A DNA stretch of 64,000 nucleotides from Levilactobacillus lanxiensis (GTDB lineage: Bacteria; Bacillota; Bacilli; Lactobacillales; Lactobacillaceae). The notes beneath the pieces were generated by a model that was not told the origin of the DNA, did no database searches, and worked only from the letters and a program-made list of their open reading frames with translations. Below, one piece after another: positions 8,415 to 17,118 of the stretch (positions are counted from its first letter, which is position 1; every line of letters starts with the position of its first letter). The DNA lies in the NCBI RefSeq assembly GCF_016861655.1, contig NZ_BOLN01000001.1:248001-312000 (forward strand), written 5' to 3'. Made by a program: the position numbers and the translations under genes.

Positions 8415-8632
8415 GCTTGGGGCTAAATGCATTGCCCCCGCCTCCGGGATGGTGCAAACTGTAGGCGGACGGCGGAAGCCAAAGGGCGGTCTTCCGCCTT
8501 ACTTTGAGCCGCTAAGAATCGCGTCTCAAAGATACCAATTGCCTAAGCGGCCCAGCCCACCACTAAGGCAATTCCTACGGCTGAGCCTATTTTCACCATC
8601 CCTGCGGCTACACTTGTTTAGCCCCAGACACA
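8415..8632. repeat. Structured intergenic repeat R4 (type B)
   Basis: Outer arms GGGGCTAAA (8419-8427) and TTTAGCCCC (8617-8625). Inner stems: GGCGGAAG with CTTCCGCC; CTTTGAG with CTCAAAG; AATTGCC with GGCAATT. It lies upstream of the C69 gene. Confidence 0.8.
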
Positions 8633-8721
8633 CATTCGGTTCTCTGCCCTTAGTCACGAATTGTTATATTCCAATCAATATTTCAGTAATAACGAAATTG
8701 CCATTGTCGCCTCCACCTCAA

Positions 8722-8758
8722 CAGAAAAAGGAGCCCAGCCACAACGACTGAGCTCCCT
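8722..8758 (-). terminator. Intrinsic terminator, minus strand
   Basis: GGAGC-CAGCC pairs with GACTG-GCTCC around an ACAAC loop, followed by TTTTTCTG on the minus strand. It lies just after the small membrane protein gene. Confidence 0.65.
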
Positions 8759-8763
8759 CCATA

Positions 8764-8931
8764 TTAACGTTTAATGGTAATCATTCGGTACAGACCGATG
8801 ACGACAATCAGCAGCCACACGACCGTGAATCCCGTCACTAGCCAGTCTGGTAGGCTGTGACGGCTGAGGTCAACGACCCCCGCCGCCAGTACCATGATGC
8901 CGATGGGCACCCATCTAATTTTTCGTTTCAT
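8764..8931 (-). CDS. Small membrane protein, 55 residues
   Basis: The minus strand encodes MKRKIRWVPIGIMVLAAG... and ends RMITIKR-stop. AGGTGATCAA precedes the ATG, a good ribosome site. Two hydrophobic segments (about residues 8-20 and 32-49) are flanked by basic residues, which predicts two membrane passes with both ends inside. It follows the P-type ATPase by 21 bases on the same strand and precedes a terminator, so it is probably co-transcribed with it. No family is recognised; a small accessory subunit of the ATPase is possible but unproven. Confidence 0.65.
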   Translation of the reverse strand: MKRKIRWVPIGIMVLAAGVVDLSRHSLPDWLVTGFTVVWLLIVVIGLYRMITIKR

Positions 8932-8952
8932 TTGATCACCTATTTTTACGGA

Positions 8953-11703
8953 TTAGAAATTCCGTTGTTCGCGGGTGACCGTGTTGGCGTCAAGGCGATG
9001 GCGAATGGCCTTGGCAATTTCCGTGACCACCAGGACGACGACCCCGGCCATGATTGGAATCCCCCAACCGTAGAAGAAGTTGACGGACGTGGTGTGGAAG
9101 ACGCCCTGCATTGCTGGCCAGTAAATAATCATGGCTTGCAGCAACAGCAGGATGCCAACAATCACGAAACTCATCTTATTTCTGAAGAAGTACTTCGACA
9201 GAACGGGATGGTCATTTTGCAGGTTGAACAGGTAGAAAATCTTCCCGAAAATAATCACGTTCAGCGTCATGGTACTGCCGATTACGGCGGAGAGACCTTG
9301 GCCCGTTAAGAGGTCGTAGGCAAACATCCCCAGCCCCGAAATCAGTAACGACACGTAGGTGACCTCGAAGACGTCCAGCTTGGAAAGAATCCCTCGCGTC
9401 ACGTCACGTGGCCCCCGTTTCATAATGCCGCTCTCGGCCGGTTCGAAGATGAAGGCAAACTGAATCGTCAGGGCTGACACCATGTTGATCCACAACAGTT
9501 GCGTTGGGAATAGCGGTAACTCCTGGTCCATCAGGATACTCAGGACCACGATCAGTCCTTCGGCGAAACTGGTTGGGAGCAGGAAACGAATCGTCTTGCG
9601 AATGTTATCGAAGACGTGCCGCCCTTCCCGAACCGCGCCCAGAATCGAGGTGAAGTCGTCATCGGCCAGCACCATGTCGGCGGAGTCCTTGGCAACGTCG
9701 GTTCCCCGAATCCCCATGGCGACCCCGATGTCAGCCTGCTTCAAGGCAGGCGCATCGTTGACCCCGTCACCGGTCATGGAGACCACGTGACCACGAGATT
9801 GTTGGGCCTTCACGATTCGCAACTTATCAGCTGGCGTCGTCCGGGCAAACACGGTGTATTTATCAATTTGCGAAGCCAATTCGGCATCGCTCATCTGGGC
9901 CAGTTCTGGCCCGGTAATGGCGCGTGCCTGTTCGGACAGGTTTAACTGTTCGGCAATGGCAGCGGCCGTTTCTGGGTCATCCCCGGTGATCATCTTAACT
10001 TTGATGCCGGCGTAACGTAATTGCCGCACGGCGTCGGCAACCCCAGGACGTGGGGGATCAATGATGCCGGCCATTCCGGCCAAATGGAAGTTCTGCCCAA
10101 CTGGCAGGTCATCGACCTCGTCGGCATCGGCGGCAACCGGTTGATACCCTAAGGCCACCACTCGTTTACCCTGTTGCGTTAACTGGGATAAACGTTTTTG
10201 CCAAGCATTTTCATCGACAGTCCCACCCTGTTCCTGCATTAACCGGATCAACGTTTGTGGGGCCCCCTTGACCAACAGGTAACGTTGGCCGCGGTGGTCG
10301 ACCAGCCGCGCGGAGTACCGGATGGCGGAGTCGAATGGCAAGGAATCAATTTCAGCTGGGTCTGGGTCGGCGCCGACCATCTTGTGGTAGAGCGCGGTTA
10401 AGGCCCCATCGGTTGGTTCCCCGGTCAGCACCCATTGGCCGTCTTCCTCATGAAATTCGGCGTCGGAGGTCTGCCCGGCAATTTGAACCAACCACTCTAG
10501 GTCAGTATCGGCTTGCCAGTCGACGTCTTGACCCTCGTCGTTTTGAATCTGACCAGTGGCATCGTAGCCCACCCCGGAGACGGTATAGGTATCCTGCGGC
10601 GTTAAAATATCGGTCACGGTCATTTCGTTTTTGGTCAACGTCCCGGTCTTATCGGTGTTAACGATGTCGACGGCCCCCAACGTTTCCACGGCGGGCAACG
10701 TCTTCACGATGACGTTTTGCTTGGTCATGGCCTGGGTCCCCATGGCAAGAACCACCGACGTACTGGCCGGTAAGCCTTCAGGCATGGACCCCACGACCAT
10801 CGTAATCACGGCAATTAATAACGTTGGCAAACTGTAGACGTGGGTAATCATCCCCAGGACGAACAGCAGGACAGCCGCAATTAAAATGGCGATGGATAAG
10901 CCTAAACCTAAACTGTTTAAGTTTTTCATCAATGGCGTAGTCTGTTGCTTAACTTCGGCAACATTTTGTTGGATATGACCAATTTCGGTTTGTGCCCCGG
11001 TCACGGTCACGATTCCTCGCCCAGAACCGTTGGTCACGGCGGTTGAGGCAAAGGCTTGGTTGCTTCGTTCGGCTAACGCAAGTTCCGCCACGTCTAAGGG
11101 GTCTTCCCCCTTTTCCACGGAGTCCGTTTCACCGGTCAAGGCCGACTCTTGGATTTTTAAGTTATCCGCGTCGATCAACCGCAAGTCAGCGGGGACAGTA
11201 TCCCCGGCTTCCAGTTGAACGATGTCTCCCGTCACCAGCTCGCGCGCCGGCAACGTAATTTTCTGACCGTCACGAATCACGACAGCCTCGGAGACCAGTA
11301 GGGCCTTGATACGGTCCAAAGCATTATCCGCTGAGCGTTCCTGGAAATAACCAATAAAGGCGTTCGCAACGATCACTAGCCCGATAACAATGGAATCGGA
11401 GTAATGGTGCATAAAGAACGTCATCAGGGCAGCCGCCGCTAAAATGTAGATGATGGAGTTGTTAAATTGCTTCAAGAAGCGTAATAAGTTGGATTGCTTC
11501 TTGGCAGTTAACTCGTTGGGGCCATTTTGCTTGAGCCGCTTTTCGGCTTCGGCAGTGGTCAGTCCCTCATCTTCATTGGTGGCAAAGTCGACGAGTAAGG
11601 ACTCAGTCGAGCGTTGCCATAGAGGCGACTGCTGGCTGGGTCCAGGGTCAGTGGTTTCTGCTTCAGTTGGTGTGGTGACTGTTTCTTTAGGGTCTTTCGA
11701 CAT
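8953..11703 (-). CDS. P-type cation-transporting ATPase (P2-like)
   Basis: 916-residue membrane pump. Visible parts: N-terminal cation-ATPase domain; actuator motif LTGET (TGE at 190-192); membrane helix 4 motif PEGLP (308-312); phosphorylation motif DKTGTLT (351-357, Asp351 is the acceptor); hinge TGDGVNDAPALKQADIGVAMG; and six C-terminal helices. The order matches PacL/SERCA-like P2 ATPases. In membrane helix 6 the motif reads NMVSALTIQ rather than the NLVTD of calcium pumps, so a missing acidic ligand makes calcium specificity doubtful. Sodium, manganese or another cation is possible. It is followed by a small membrane protein. Confidence 0.9.
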   Translation of the reverse strand: MSKDPKETVTTPTEAETTDPGPSQQSPLWQRSTESLLVDFATNEDEGLTTAEAEKRLKQNGPNELTAKKQSNLLRFLKQFNNSIIYILAAAALMTFFMHHYSDSIVIGLVIVANAFIGYFQERSADNALDRIKALLVSEAVVIRDGQKITLPARELVTGDIVQLEAGDTVPADLRLIDADNLKIQESALTGETDSVEKGEDPLDVAELALAERSNQAFASTAVTNGSGRGIVTVTGAQTEIGHIQQNVAEVKQQTTPLMKNLNSLGLGLSIAILIAAVLLFVLGMITHVYSLPTLLIAVITMVVGSMPEGLPASTSVVLAMGTQAMTKQNVIVKTLPAVETLGAVDIVNTDKTGTLTKNEMTVTDILTPQDTYTVSGVGYDATGQIQNDEGQDVDWQADTDLEWLVQIAGQTSDAEFHEEDGQWVLTGEPTDGALTALYHKMVGADPDPAEIDSLPFDSAIRYSARLVDHRGQRYLLVKGAPQTLIRLMQEQGGTVDENAWQKRLSQLTQQGKRVVALGYQPVAADADEVDDLPVGQNFHLAGMAGIIDPPRPGVADAVRQLRYAGIKVKMITGDDPETAAAIAEQLNLSEQARAITGPELAQMSDAELASQIDKYTVFARTTPADKLRIVKAQQSRGHVVSMTGDGVNDAPALKQADIGVAMGIRGTDVAKDSADMVLADDDFTSILGAVREGRHVFDNIRKTIRFLLPTSFAEGLIVVLSILMDQELPLFPTQLLWINMVSALTIQFAFIFEPAESGIMKRGPRDVTRGILSKLDVFEVTYVSLLISGLGMFAYDLLTGQGLSAVIGSTMTLNVIIFGKIFYLFNLQNDHPVLSKYFFRNKMSFVIVGILLLLQAMIIYWPAMQGVFHTTSVNFFYGWGIPIMAGVVVLVVTEIAKAIRHRLDANTVTREQRNF

Positions 11704-11958
11704 GTAAATGGGTCTTCCTTTCTATTCTTGAAAATTCAGTTTAGCGGTCGGGAATCGGGAATGCAGCGTACGGTTGGTGCAAGGCGTCCACCTCCAAATC
11801 TCATTTTTAGTTAATTAATTTTACCAAGTTTTCATGAAAAATGCATCCCATTAGAGTCGATTGCAACATACTTTTAATAATAGGCTGAATTGATAACGGT
11901 CACAATCAAACAAGTGGCTTTTCTCAGGCACAAAAATCAGCTACCCTAATCGGTGTAG
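11704..11958. other. Intergenic region between divergent genes
   Basis: Contains the upstream region of the P-type ATPase. An AT-rich patch near 11800-11900 may hold its promoter, but I cannot single out boxes with confidence. No gene is seen. Confidence 0.5.
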
Positions 11959-12003
11959 TATACTGACTACTGAGACCTACTGAAATTGTTGTTAGCAACA
12001 ATT
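11959..12003 (+). promoter_or_regulatory. Promoter -10 box and perfect operator-like dyad before the oxidoreductase
   Basis: TATACT (11959-11964) is a good -10 box, though the -35 is weak. Twenty bases on, AATTGTTG (11984-11991) and CAACAATT (11996-12003) form a perfect 8-bp dyad with a 4-base centre, placed where a repressor would block the start region. The regulator is unknown. Confidence 0.5.
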
Positions 12004-12043
12004 AGCGTCTGAAATTTGCAAACATTTAAAAAGGATGACCACT

Positions 12044-13021
12044 ATGAAAGCTTGGACTATTACGGGGCCCGCACCCCATACATTAGACGATTTAAAATTC
12101 ACGGAAGTTCCCGAACCAACGCCGCAAGACGATGAGGTCAAGGTTTACGTGCGTGCCGTGGGCCTCAACCCGGCCGACTACAAGGTCATCGAGGGGAGTT
12201 CCACCACTGATTCTCGCGTGGTTGGCATGGATTGTGCCGGCGAAATCGTCACGGTCGGTGGCAACGTCACGGACTGGTCCGTGGGTGACCGTGTGATGTA
12301 TCACGGGGATTTATGCCGATCTGGCAGTTTGGCCGAGTTTACCGTGACAACGCCTTTGAGTCTGGCGCCGATTCCCAGCAACGTCAGCTTTGAACAGGCA
12401 GCGGCCAGTCTTTGTGGCACCCTGACCGCCTACCAGGCCCTCTACCGTAAGGCCAACCTCTCCGAATTACCGACCGTCTTAGTCCATGCCGGTGGCGGCG
12501 CCGTGGGCTTAGCTGCCCTGCAGTTCGCCCATGACTTACACTTAAAAACAATTGCCACCACCTCTGCGAGAAAACGGTCCTTAGTCGAGCGCGTTGGCGC
12601 GGATGTCATCATCGACTACCACGAAACGGATGTGACCACGGCTGTTCTGCAGGCAACGAATGGCCTCGGGGTGGGCCTGAGTCTCAACACTATTGGTGGC
12701 GACGAGCTCGCAGCCGATGTCGACCGCATGGCCTACAATGGCCAAATCATTGCCATCGGCGACGGGATTCCGGCACACTTGAATTTAGACGACAAGGCAT
12801 TAGGCCTCACGCGGTCCGCGCTTGGTGGCGTCTACCGCTCAAATAATCCTCAGGAGATTGCCGACCTCGGCTTCATGGCGGGCGTCGTTGGTCAGAAATT
12901 GGCGACCGGCGAATTTGACCCTGTTATTGACCGTGTCTTGGCCTTTGACGATGCGGCCGAGGGCTTGAAATTACTCCAGCGCGGCGATAACCTGGGTAAG
13001 CTCGTCGTCCGCATCGCCTAA
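12044..13021 (+). CDS. Zinc-free NADPH:quinone reductase-like MDR oxidoreductase
   Basis: 325-residue medium-chain dehydrogenase/reductase. It has the GroES-like N-terminal domain (LNPADYKVIEG, VGMDCAGEIVTVG, GDRVMYHG) and a Rossmann domain with the nucleotide motif VLVHAGGGAVGLAALQ at about residues 145-160. The Cys and His ligands of zinc alcohol dehydrogenases are missing, so this is the quinone-oxidoreductase branch. It would reduce quinones or reactive carbonyls with NADPH. The second ATG (12044) is chosen because AAGGATG then sits 6 bases upstream; the ATG at 12035 lies inside that ribosome site. A perfect dyad sits about 40 bases upstream. Confidence 0.88.
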   Translation: MKAWTITGPAPHTLDDLKFTEVPEPTPQDDEVKVYVRAVGLNPADYKVIEGSSTTDSRVVGMDCAGEIVTVGGNVTDWSVGDRVMYHGDLCRSGSLAEFTVTTPLSLAPIPSNVSFEQAAASLCGTLTAYQALYRKANLSELPTVLVHAGGGAVGLAALQFAHDLHLKTIATTSARKRSLVERVGADVIIDYHETDVTTAVLQATNGLGVGLSLNTIGGDELAADVDRMAYNGQIIAIGDGIPAHLNLDDKALGLTRSALGGVYRSNNPQEIADLGFMAGVVGQKLATGEFDPVIDRVLAFDDAAEGLKLLQRGDNLGKLVVRIA

Positions 13022-13033
13022 TTTACGACAATT

Positions 13034-13072
13034 AAAAAGAGCTCACACCGGCTGCTGGTGTGAGCTCTTTTC
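13034..13072. terminator. Bidirectional intrinsic terminator
   Basis: AAAGAGCTCACACC (13036-13049) pairs exactly with GGTGTGAGCTCTTT (13057-13070). It serves both the oxidoreductase and the convergent phosphoesterase operon. Confidence 0.88.
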
Positions 13073-13080
13073 GTAAGGTG

Positions 13081-14646
13081 TTATTCAGCGGTAAGGTTAA
13101 TCGTAAAGTTCGTCTGGGGTCGACCAATAACGACTGGCTGTGCCACAAAGTACTGACGGATCAGCTCCGCCATGTCGACATTGACCTCGCGACAGACCTT
13201 GTCCGGCGAAAACATCGGGTAATCCCCGCCACCATTGCCGCGGTACTGATTCATCGCAATGGCTAATGTCTGCGTCGCTTCGACTGGTTGCCCGTGGTAC
13301 ATCAGCTGCGTCACGCGCCGACCGACTGGCTGAGTCAAATCAAAGTGATACTCAATGCCGCTGTAAATATCGTAATTGTATAGTGCCAGTTTAGGGGTCG
13401 TAAACGCTGGTGATACGCCAACTTGACCATCATCTGTGACCGTAAAGAAACTGGCACACCGCTCCAACGCGGCTCGCAATTCGGCCCCCGTCACTCGTTC
13501 AACAACCAGTGTATTGGCATACGGATAGCTATTGAGGAGTTGACGCAACGAAACCTGTTCCCCCAGGCCCCGGACCTCATCGTTAAACAACGCGGTCGCC
13601 GCAATGTCTGTCTGACCAGCGGCCATCTCGACCGTATTGATAAACCGGAGATACGGATGACCACACAATCGTGCCGCCATTGGATCCGTGACTGCCAGCG
13701 ATTCGCCGGTGAGTTGGCCGACCGGTTGATCTAACCAGGTTTCAACTTGCTCTTGAATAGGTGCCACTAACGCGGCTAGGGCGCTATCCGGTTGGGCTGT
13801 CGCCGTCGTCAGTAGGGTTGCCGACCGGTCGACTACCTTCTTTTCCTGATTCAGTGTTAGCGTAATTTCGCCTACCGCGCCGCCTTTTTCACCGGGCTGT
13901 GTCGTCGGAATGCCCTGGTAAACGCCTGCCAGTTGTCGGTGCTGGTGACCCGTCACTAACGCATCAATCCCCGGCACGTCTGCTAATAGCTGAGATCCTT
14001 CGTTCTCCCCGGTCAGTCGTTCCGTTGGCTGACCGGTCTCCAGGTCCGCCTCAAATCCCCCGTGGTAGGCCACGATGACAACATCAGCTAGTGCCCGTAG
14101 TTGCGGGACAAAACGCTTGGCTGTCGTCAATGCGGAGGTGAAACTCAATCCGGTCAGATGGTCTGCCCGCTCCCAAACGGGGACGTACGCGGTCGTCAAT
14201 CCCAGGATGGCAATCTTAATACCCTGTTCTTCAACAATCGTGTACGGGGCATCTAAAATCCCTTGCGCAACGCCACCTTGAATATTGGCGCCCAGCAACG
14301 GATAGTTCCGCCGACGTTCACAGTTCCTTAGGTAATCTAAGCCATAATTGAATTCATGATTGCCAAGAACCCCGGCATCATAGTGAATTGACCGCGTCAA
14401 TTGGGTAAATAACGCTTGCTGGTCAGCCGGCTGTTGGGCCAAATAGCTGGCAAATGCGGACCCTTGAATCCAATCCCCATTCTCAATGGTAATCACAATT
14501 TCATCTGACGTCGCCCGTTGCTGGACCTCTTGAATGACAGTCGCCGCCTTCAACCAACCATAGTCCTGGTGGTCATCCCGCCGGCTATAGTTCGTTGGCA
14601 ACACATAACCGTGAACGTCACTCGTTGATAATATTTTGACTTTCAT
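13081..14646 (-). CDS. UshA-like bifunctional metallophosphoesterase/5'-nucleotidase, cytosolic
   Basis: 521 residues. The N-terminal calcineurin-like metallophosphoesterase domain has the metal-binding motifs STSDVHGY (Asp10, His12), NGDWIQGS, LGNHEFNYG, VAYHGGFE and TGHQHRQ. The C-terminal 5'-nucleotidase domain starts around residue 320 and contains TALFNDEVRG and FTVTDDG. There is no signal peptide or wall anchor, unlike secreted UshA or YfkN, so it probably works in the cytosol. It is the last gene of the phnDCE1E2 operon, one base after the second permease. The context suggests it processes the phosphorus compound brought in by that transporter, but the substrate is unknown. Confidence 0.85.
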   Translation of the reverse strand: MKVKILSTSDVHGYVLPTNYSRRDDHQDYGWLKAATVIQEVQQRATSDEIVITIENGDWIQGSAFASYLAQQPADQQALFTQLTRSIHYDAGVLGNHEFNYGLDYLRNCERRRNYPLLGANIQGGVAQGILDAPYTIVEEQGIKIAILGLTTAYVPVWERADHLTGLSFTSALTTAKRFVPQLRALADVVIVAYHGGFEADLETGQPTERLTGENEGSQLLADVPGIDALVTGHQHRQLAGVYQGIPTTQPGEKGGAVGEITLTLNQEKKVVDRSATLLTTATAQPDSALAALVAPIQEQVETWLDQPVGQLTGESLAVTDPMAARLCGHPYLRFINTVEMAAGQTDIAATALFNDEVRGLGEQVSLRQLLNSYPYANTLVVERVTGAELRAALERCASFFTVTDDGQVGVSPAFTTPKLALYNYDIYSGIEYHFDLTQPVGRRVTQLMYHGQPVEATQTLAIAMNQYRGNGGGDYPMFSPDKVCREVNVDMAELIRQYFVAQPVVIGRPQTNFTINLTAE

Positions 14647-15456
14647 TTAAATCAGCCGCTTTCGTAACTGTTCGGACAGCGAGTCAATCAAGAGCACCAT
14701 GATGACGATGCCCAACAAGATAATACCGACCTTAGGCCAGTTCCGCGTTTGAATGGCAAAAATCATGGGCGTCCCGATTCCTCCAGCGCCCACCATCCCC
14801 AAGATGGAGGCGGATCGAACAGCGATTTCAAAACGATACAACGTATAGGAAAAAAATTCTGGCATAATGGTTGGCAGCGTTGCTAGGCCAAATACCTGTC
14901 CGGAACGACCGCCTGCACTCACGATGGCCTCCTCTGGTCCCCGATTCATGTTCTCAATCGCTTCGCTAAAGAGCTTGCCCAGCATCCCAATCGAATGGAT
15001 ACTAACGGCCAAGACCCCCGCGTATGAGCCTGGCCCCACGGCCTTGATAAACATGATGGCCAACACAATTTCGGGAAAGGTCCGAATCAACGTCAAGACG
15101 ACTTTCCCACTACCAGAACGCACGAAGAACCGTTCATGGTCACCACGAGCCGCCCAGAAAGCAAAGGGTACACTGATAACTGCCGACACAATCGTCCCCA
15201 GAAAGGCGATGGCTAACGTCTGCAGGATCAAAGAAACCAGGTCCTCACCGCTCCCATCGTACACGTACGACCACTGCGGATGGACTAAACCGGCCATAAT
15301 GGACCGTGAGACGACGCCGGCTGATTCCTGGAGACCGGTAAACTTCAATCCACTAATCGTCCAATCATATAGAGCGCCAATCACGACGACCCACAGAAGC
15401 CAGCGCCACCGTTGCCAGATGCTCCGTGACGGTTTTTCAATCAACGTGGTTATCAT
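14647..15456 (-). CDS. phnE: Phosphonate-type ABC transporter permease, second PhnE
   Basis: 269-residue membrane subunit with about six transmembrane segments. The EAA-like loop is AIENMNRGPEEAIVSAGGRSGQVFGLATLPTIMPEF and the PhnE hallmark RSASILGMVGAGGIG follows. It overlaps the first permease gene by one base and pairs with it as a heterodimer in the usual PhnDCE1E2 layout. Imports phosphonate, phosphite or a related phosphorus compound. Confidence 0.88.
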   Translation of the reverse strand: MITTLIEKPSRSIWQRWRWLLWVVVIGALYDWTISGLKFTGLQESAGVVSRSIMAGLVHPQWSYVYDGSGEDLVSLILQTLAIAFLGTIVSAVISVPFAFWAARGDHERFFVRSGSGKVVLTLIRTFPEIVLAIMFIKAVGPGSYAGVLAVSIHSIGMLGKLFSEAIENMNRGPEEAIVSAGGRSGQVFGLATLPTIMPEFFSYTLYRFEIAVRSASILGMVGAGGIGTPMIFAIQTRNWPKVGIILLGIVIMVLLIDSLSEQLRKRLI

Positions 15457-16250
15457 TAGAGCAAGACCCTCCTTAGGTGATTACTGATGCCGTCAATGAC
15501 TAACACCACTGCCAGAGTAGCCAGAATAATGACGGCCGTTTGGCTATAATTAAACTCGTTGAGTGAACGCTGGAGAAAGACCCCAATCCCACCAGCACCC
15601 AAGTACCCCAAGACGGTCGACGCCCGCACGTTGATTTCTAACGTATAGAGAAAATAGCTCACAAACTGATTGAGAATTTGCGGTAACACCGCATACCAAA
15701 TGATGGTGACCTTGCTGGCACCCACGGAGGTCAAGGCCTCAAGGGACCCCATATCAATCGTTTCAATCACTTCATAGAAAAGCTTGGAAACCATCCCAAA
15801 CGAGAAGATAGCTAAGGTCACGACCCCCGCCGTTGAGCCAATTCCAAAAACCGCCACAAAAATAGCCGCCAATAAAAGATCGGGTAACGTCCGAACCAAA
15901 TCCAAAAATAACCGGGTCAGTCCTCGTAAGAACCGATTGTGAATCAAGTTACTGGCGCTTAAGATGGCGAATGGCACGGCCAATGCCGCCCCAATCGTGG
16001 TTCCCAGAATGGCCATTTGAATAGTTTCCAACAGCGGCTGAACAATCACATTAGTATACTCCCAGGCCGGATGTGACATCCGCACTAACAGATTCAGAAA
16101 CTGTCCGAAATTACTGAAGAACATCCCCACGTCGACCCCAGTCATCCGCGAAGACGCCACCAACAAAACCAATAGCAAACCCGTCACAGCGATGCCCTTA
16201 ACATGCCAACGCTGAATCCACGAACGCCGTGGAACTTCTGGAATACTCAT
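15456..16250 (-). CDS. phnE: Phosphonate-type ABC transporter permease, first PhnE
   Basis: 264-residue membrane subunit homologous to its downstream neighbour: loop [37 protein letters not shown] and hallmark [15 protein letters not shown]. It overlaps phnC by 4 bases and the next permease by 1, so all three are translationally coupled. The two permeases probably form the heterodimeric channel. Confidence 0.88.
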   Translation of the reverse strand: MSIPEVPRRSWIQRWHVKGIAVTGLLLVLLVASSRMTGVDVGMFFSNFGQFLNLLVRMSHPAWEYTNVIVQPLLETIQMAILGTTIGAALAVPFAILSASNLIHNRFLRGLTRLFLDLVRTLPDLLLAAIFVAVFGIGSTAGVVTLAIFSFGMVSKLFYEVIETIDMGSLEALTSVGASKVTIIWYAVLPQILNQFVSYFLYTLEINVRASTVLGYLGAGGIGVFLQRSLNEFNYSQTAVIILATLAVVLVIDGISNHLRRVLL

Positions 16251-17011
16251 GCCTGGACCGCCTCCGTCACATAAATATCATTCAGGTCCGCCTCAGTGAC
16301 CTCGCTGATTGGCCGGTCATAAACCAGCTGACCGGCTTGCAACCCGATAATGCGGTCCGCATATTGCCGCGCCAACGGAACCGAATGCAAATTGACAATG
16401 ACGGTGATATTGTCCTCCCGGTTCAATCGTTGGAGAGTGTCCATCACGGCCTTGGTCGTTAAGGGATCAAGTGACGCCACCGGCTCATCCGCCAAAATAA
16501 TCTTCGGCTCCTGCATCAACGTGCGGGCAATGGCGACGCGCTGCTGTTGCCCACCGGACAGTTCATCTGCCCGCGTGTAAAGTTTATCGGCTAAATTTAC
16601 CCGTTGTAAGGACCGGACAGCCATTTCGCGGTCTGCCTGAGTAAACAACCCACAGAGCGTCTTCCAGGTCGGGTAATAGCTTACGCGGCCGGATAGGACA
16701 TTGCGTTCGACACTCGAACGATTAACCAGATTAAACCCTTGGAAGATCATCCCAATTTTACGTCGTAACAGGCGCAAAGCTTGACCCTTATACGTTTGAA
16801 TGGGTTCCCCGTCAATCTTAATTTCTCCAGAAGTAATCTCATGCATCCGGTTAATCGTTCGTAATAAGGTACTCTTCCCCGCACCAGATAGCCCGACGAC
16901 CACCAAAAACTGGCCTTGTGGAATCTCAAAATTAATATCCTTCAAGCCAACAGTCCCATTGCTGTAAATCTTATTCACATGTTTAAAAGAAATAATTGGT
17001 GCTTCTTCCAT
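16247..17011 (-). CDS. phnC: Phosphonate-type ABC transporter ATPase PhnC
   Basis: 254-residue ATPase. Walker [12 protein letters not shown] is near residue 40, the Q-loop is [18 protein letters not shown] (the VNRSSV block is typical of PhnC), the signature is [15 protein letters not shown] and Walker B is [12 protein letters not shown]. The H-loop is NLHS rather than THD, a known PhnC trait. It energises the two following permeases. Confidence 0.9.
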   Translation of the reverse strand: MEEAPIISFKHVNKIYSNGTVGLKDINFEIPQGQFLVVVGLSGAGKSTLLRTINRMHEITSGEIKIDGEPIQTYKGQALRLLRRKIGMIFQGFNLVNRSSVERNVLSGRVSYYPTWKTLCGLFTQADREMAVRSLQRVNLADKLYTRADELSGGQQQRVAIARTLMQEPKIILADEPVASLDPLTTKAVMDTLQRLNREDNITVIVNLHSVPLARQYADRIIGLQAGQLVYDRPISEVTEADLNDIYVTEAVQA

Positions 17012-17025
17012 TTATTCGTTCCCCC

Positions 17026-17074
17026 GTAAAAAAGTAGCAAGGTGCCAGAAACGCGCTACCCCACTACTTTTTAC
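17026..17074 (-). terminator. Hairpin between phnD and phnC (probable partial terminator)
   Basis: On the minus strand, AAAAAGTAG pairs with CTACTTTTT (plus strand 17064-17072 with 17028-17037), with a GC-rich internal loop and a T run at the end. Placed after the binding-protein gene, it would leave more message for PhnD than for the membrane parts, a common arrangement in importers. Confidence 0.55.
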
Positions 17075-17118
17075 CATCCTTGACGACTAGACGTTTAGAT
17101 TCAGCTGCTGGAAGCCGC

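Noticed and set aside
10335-10661. 108-codon plus-strand frame inside the P-type ATPase gene
   Set aside because: Arg/Ser-rich antisense shadow of a well supported gene, no ribosome site.
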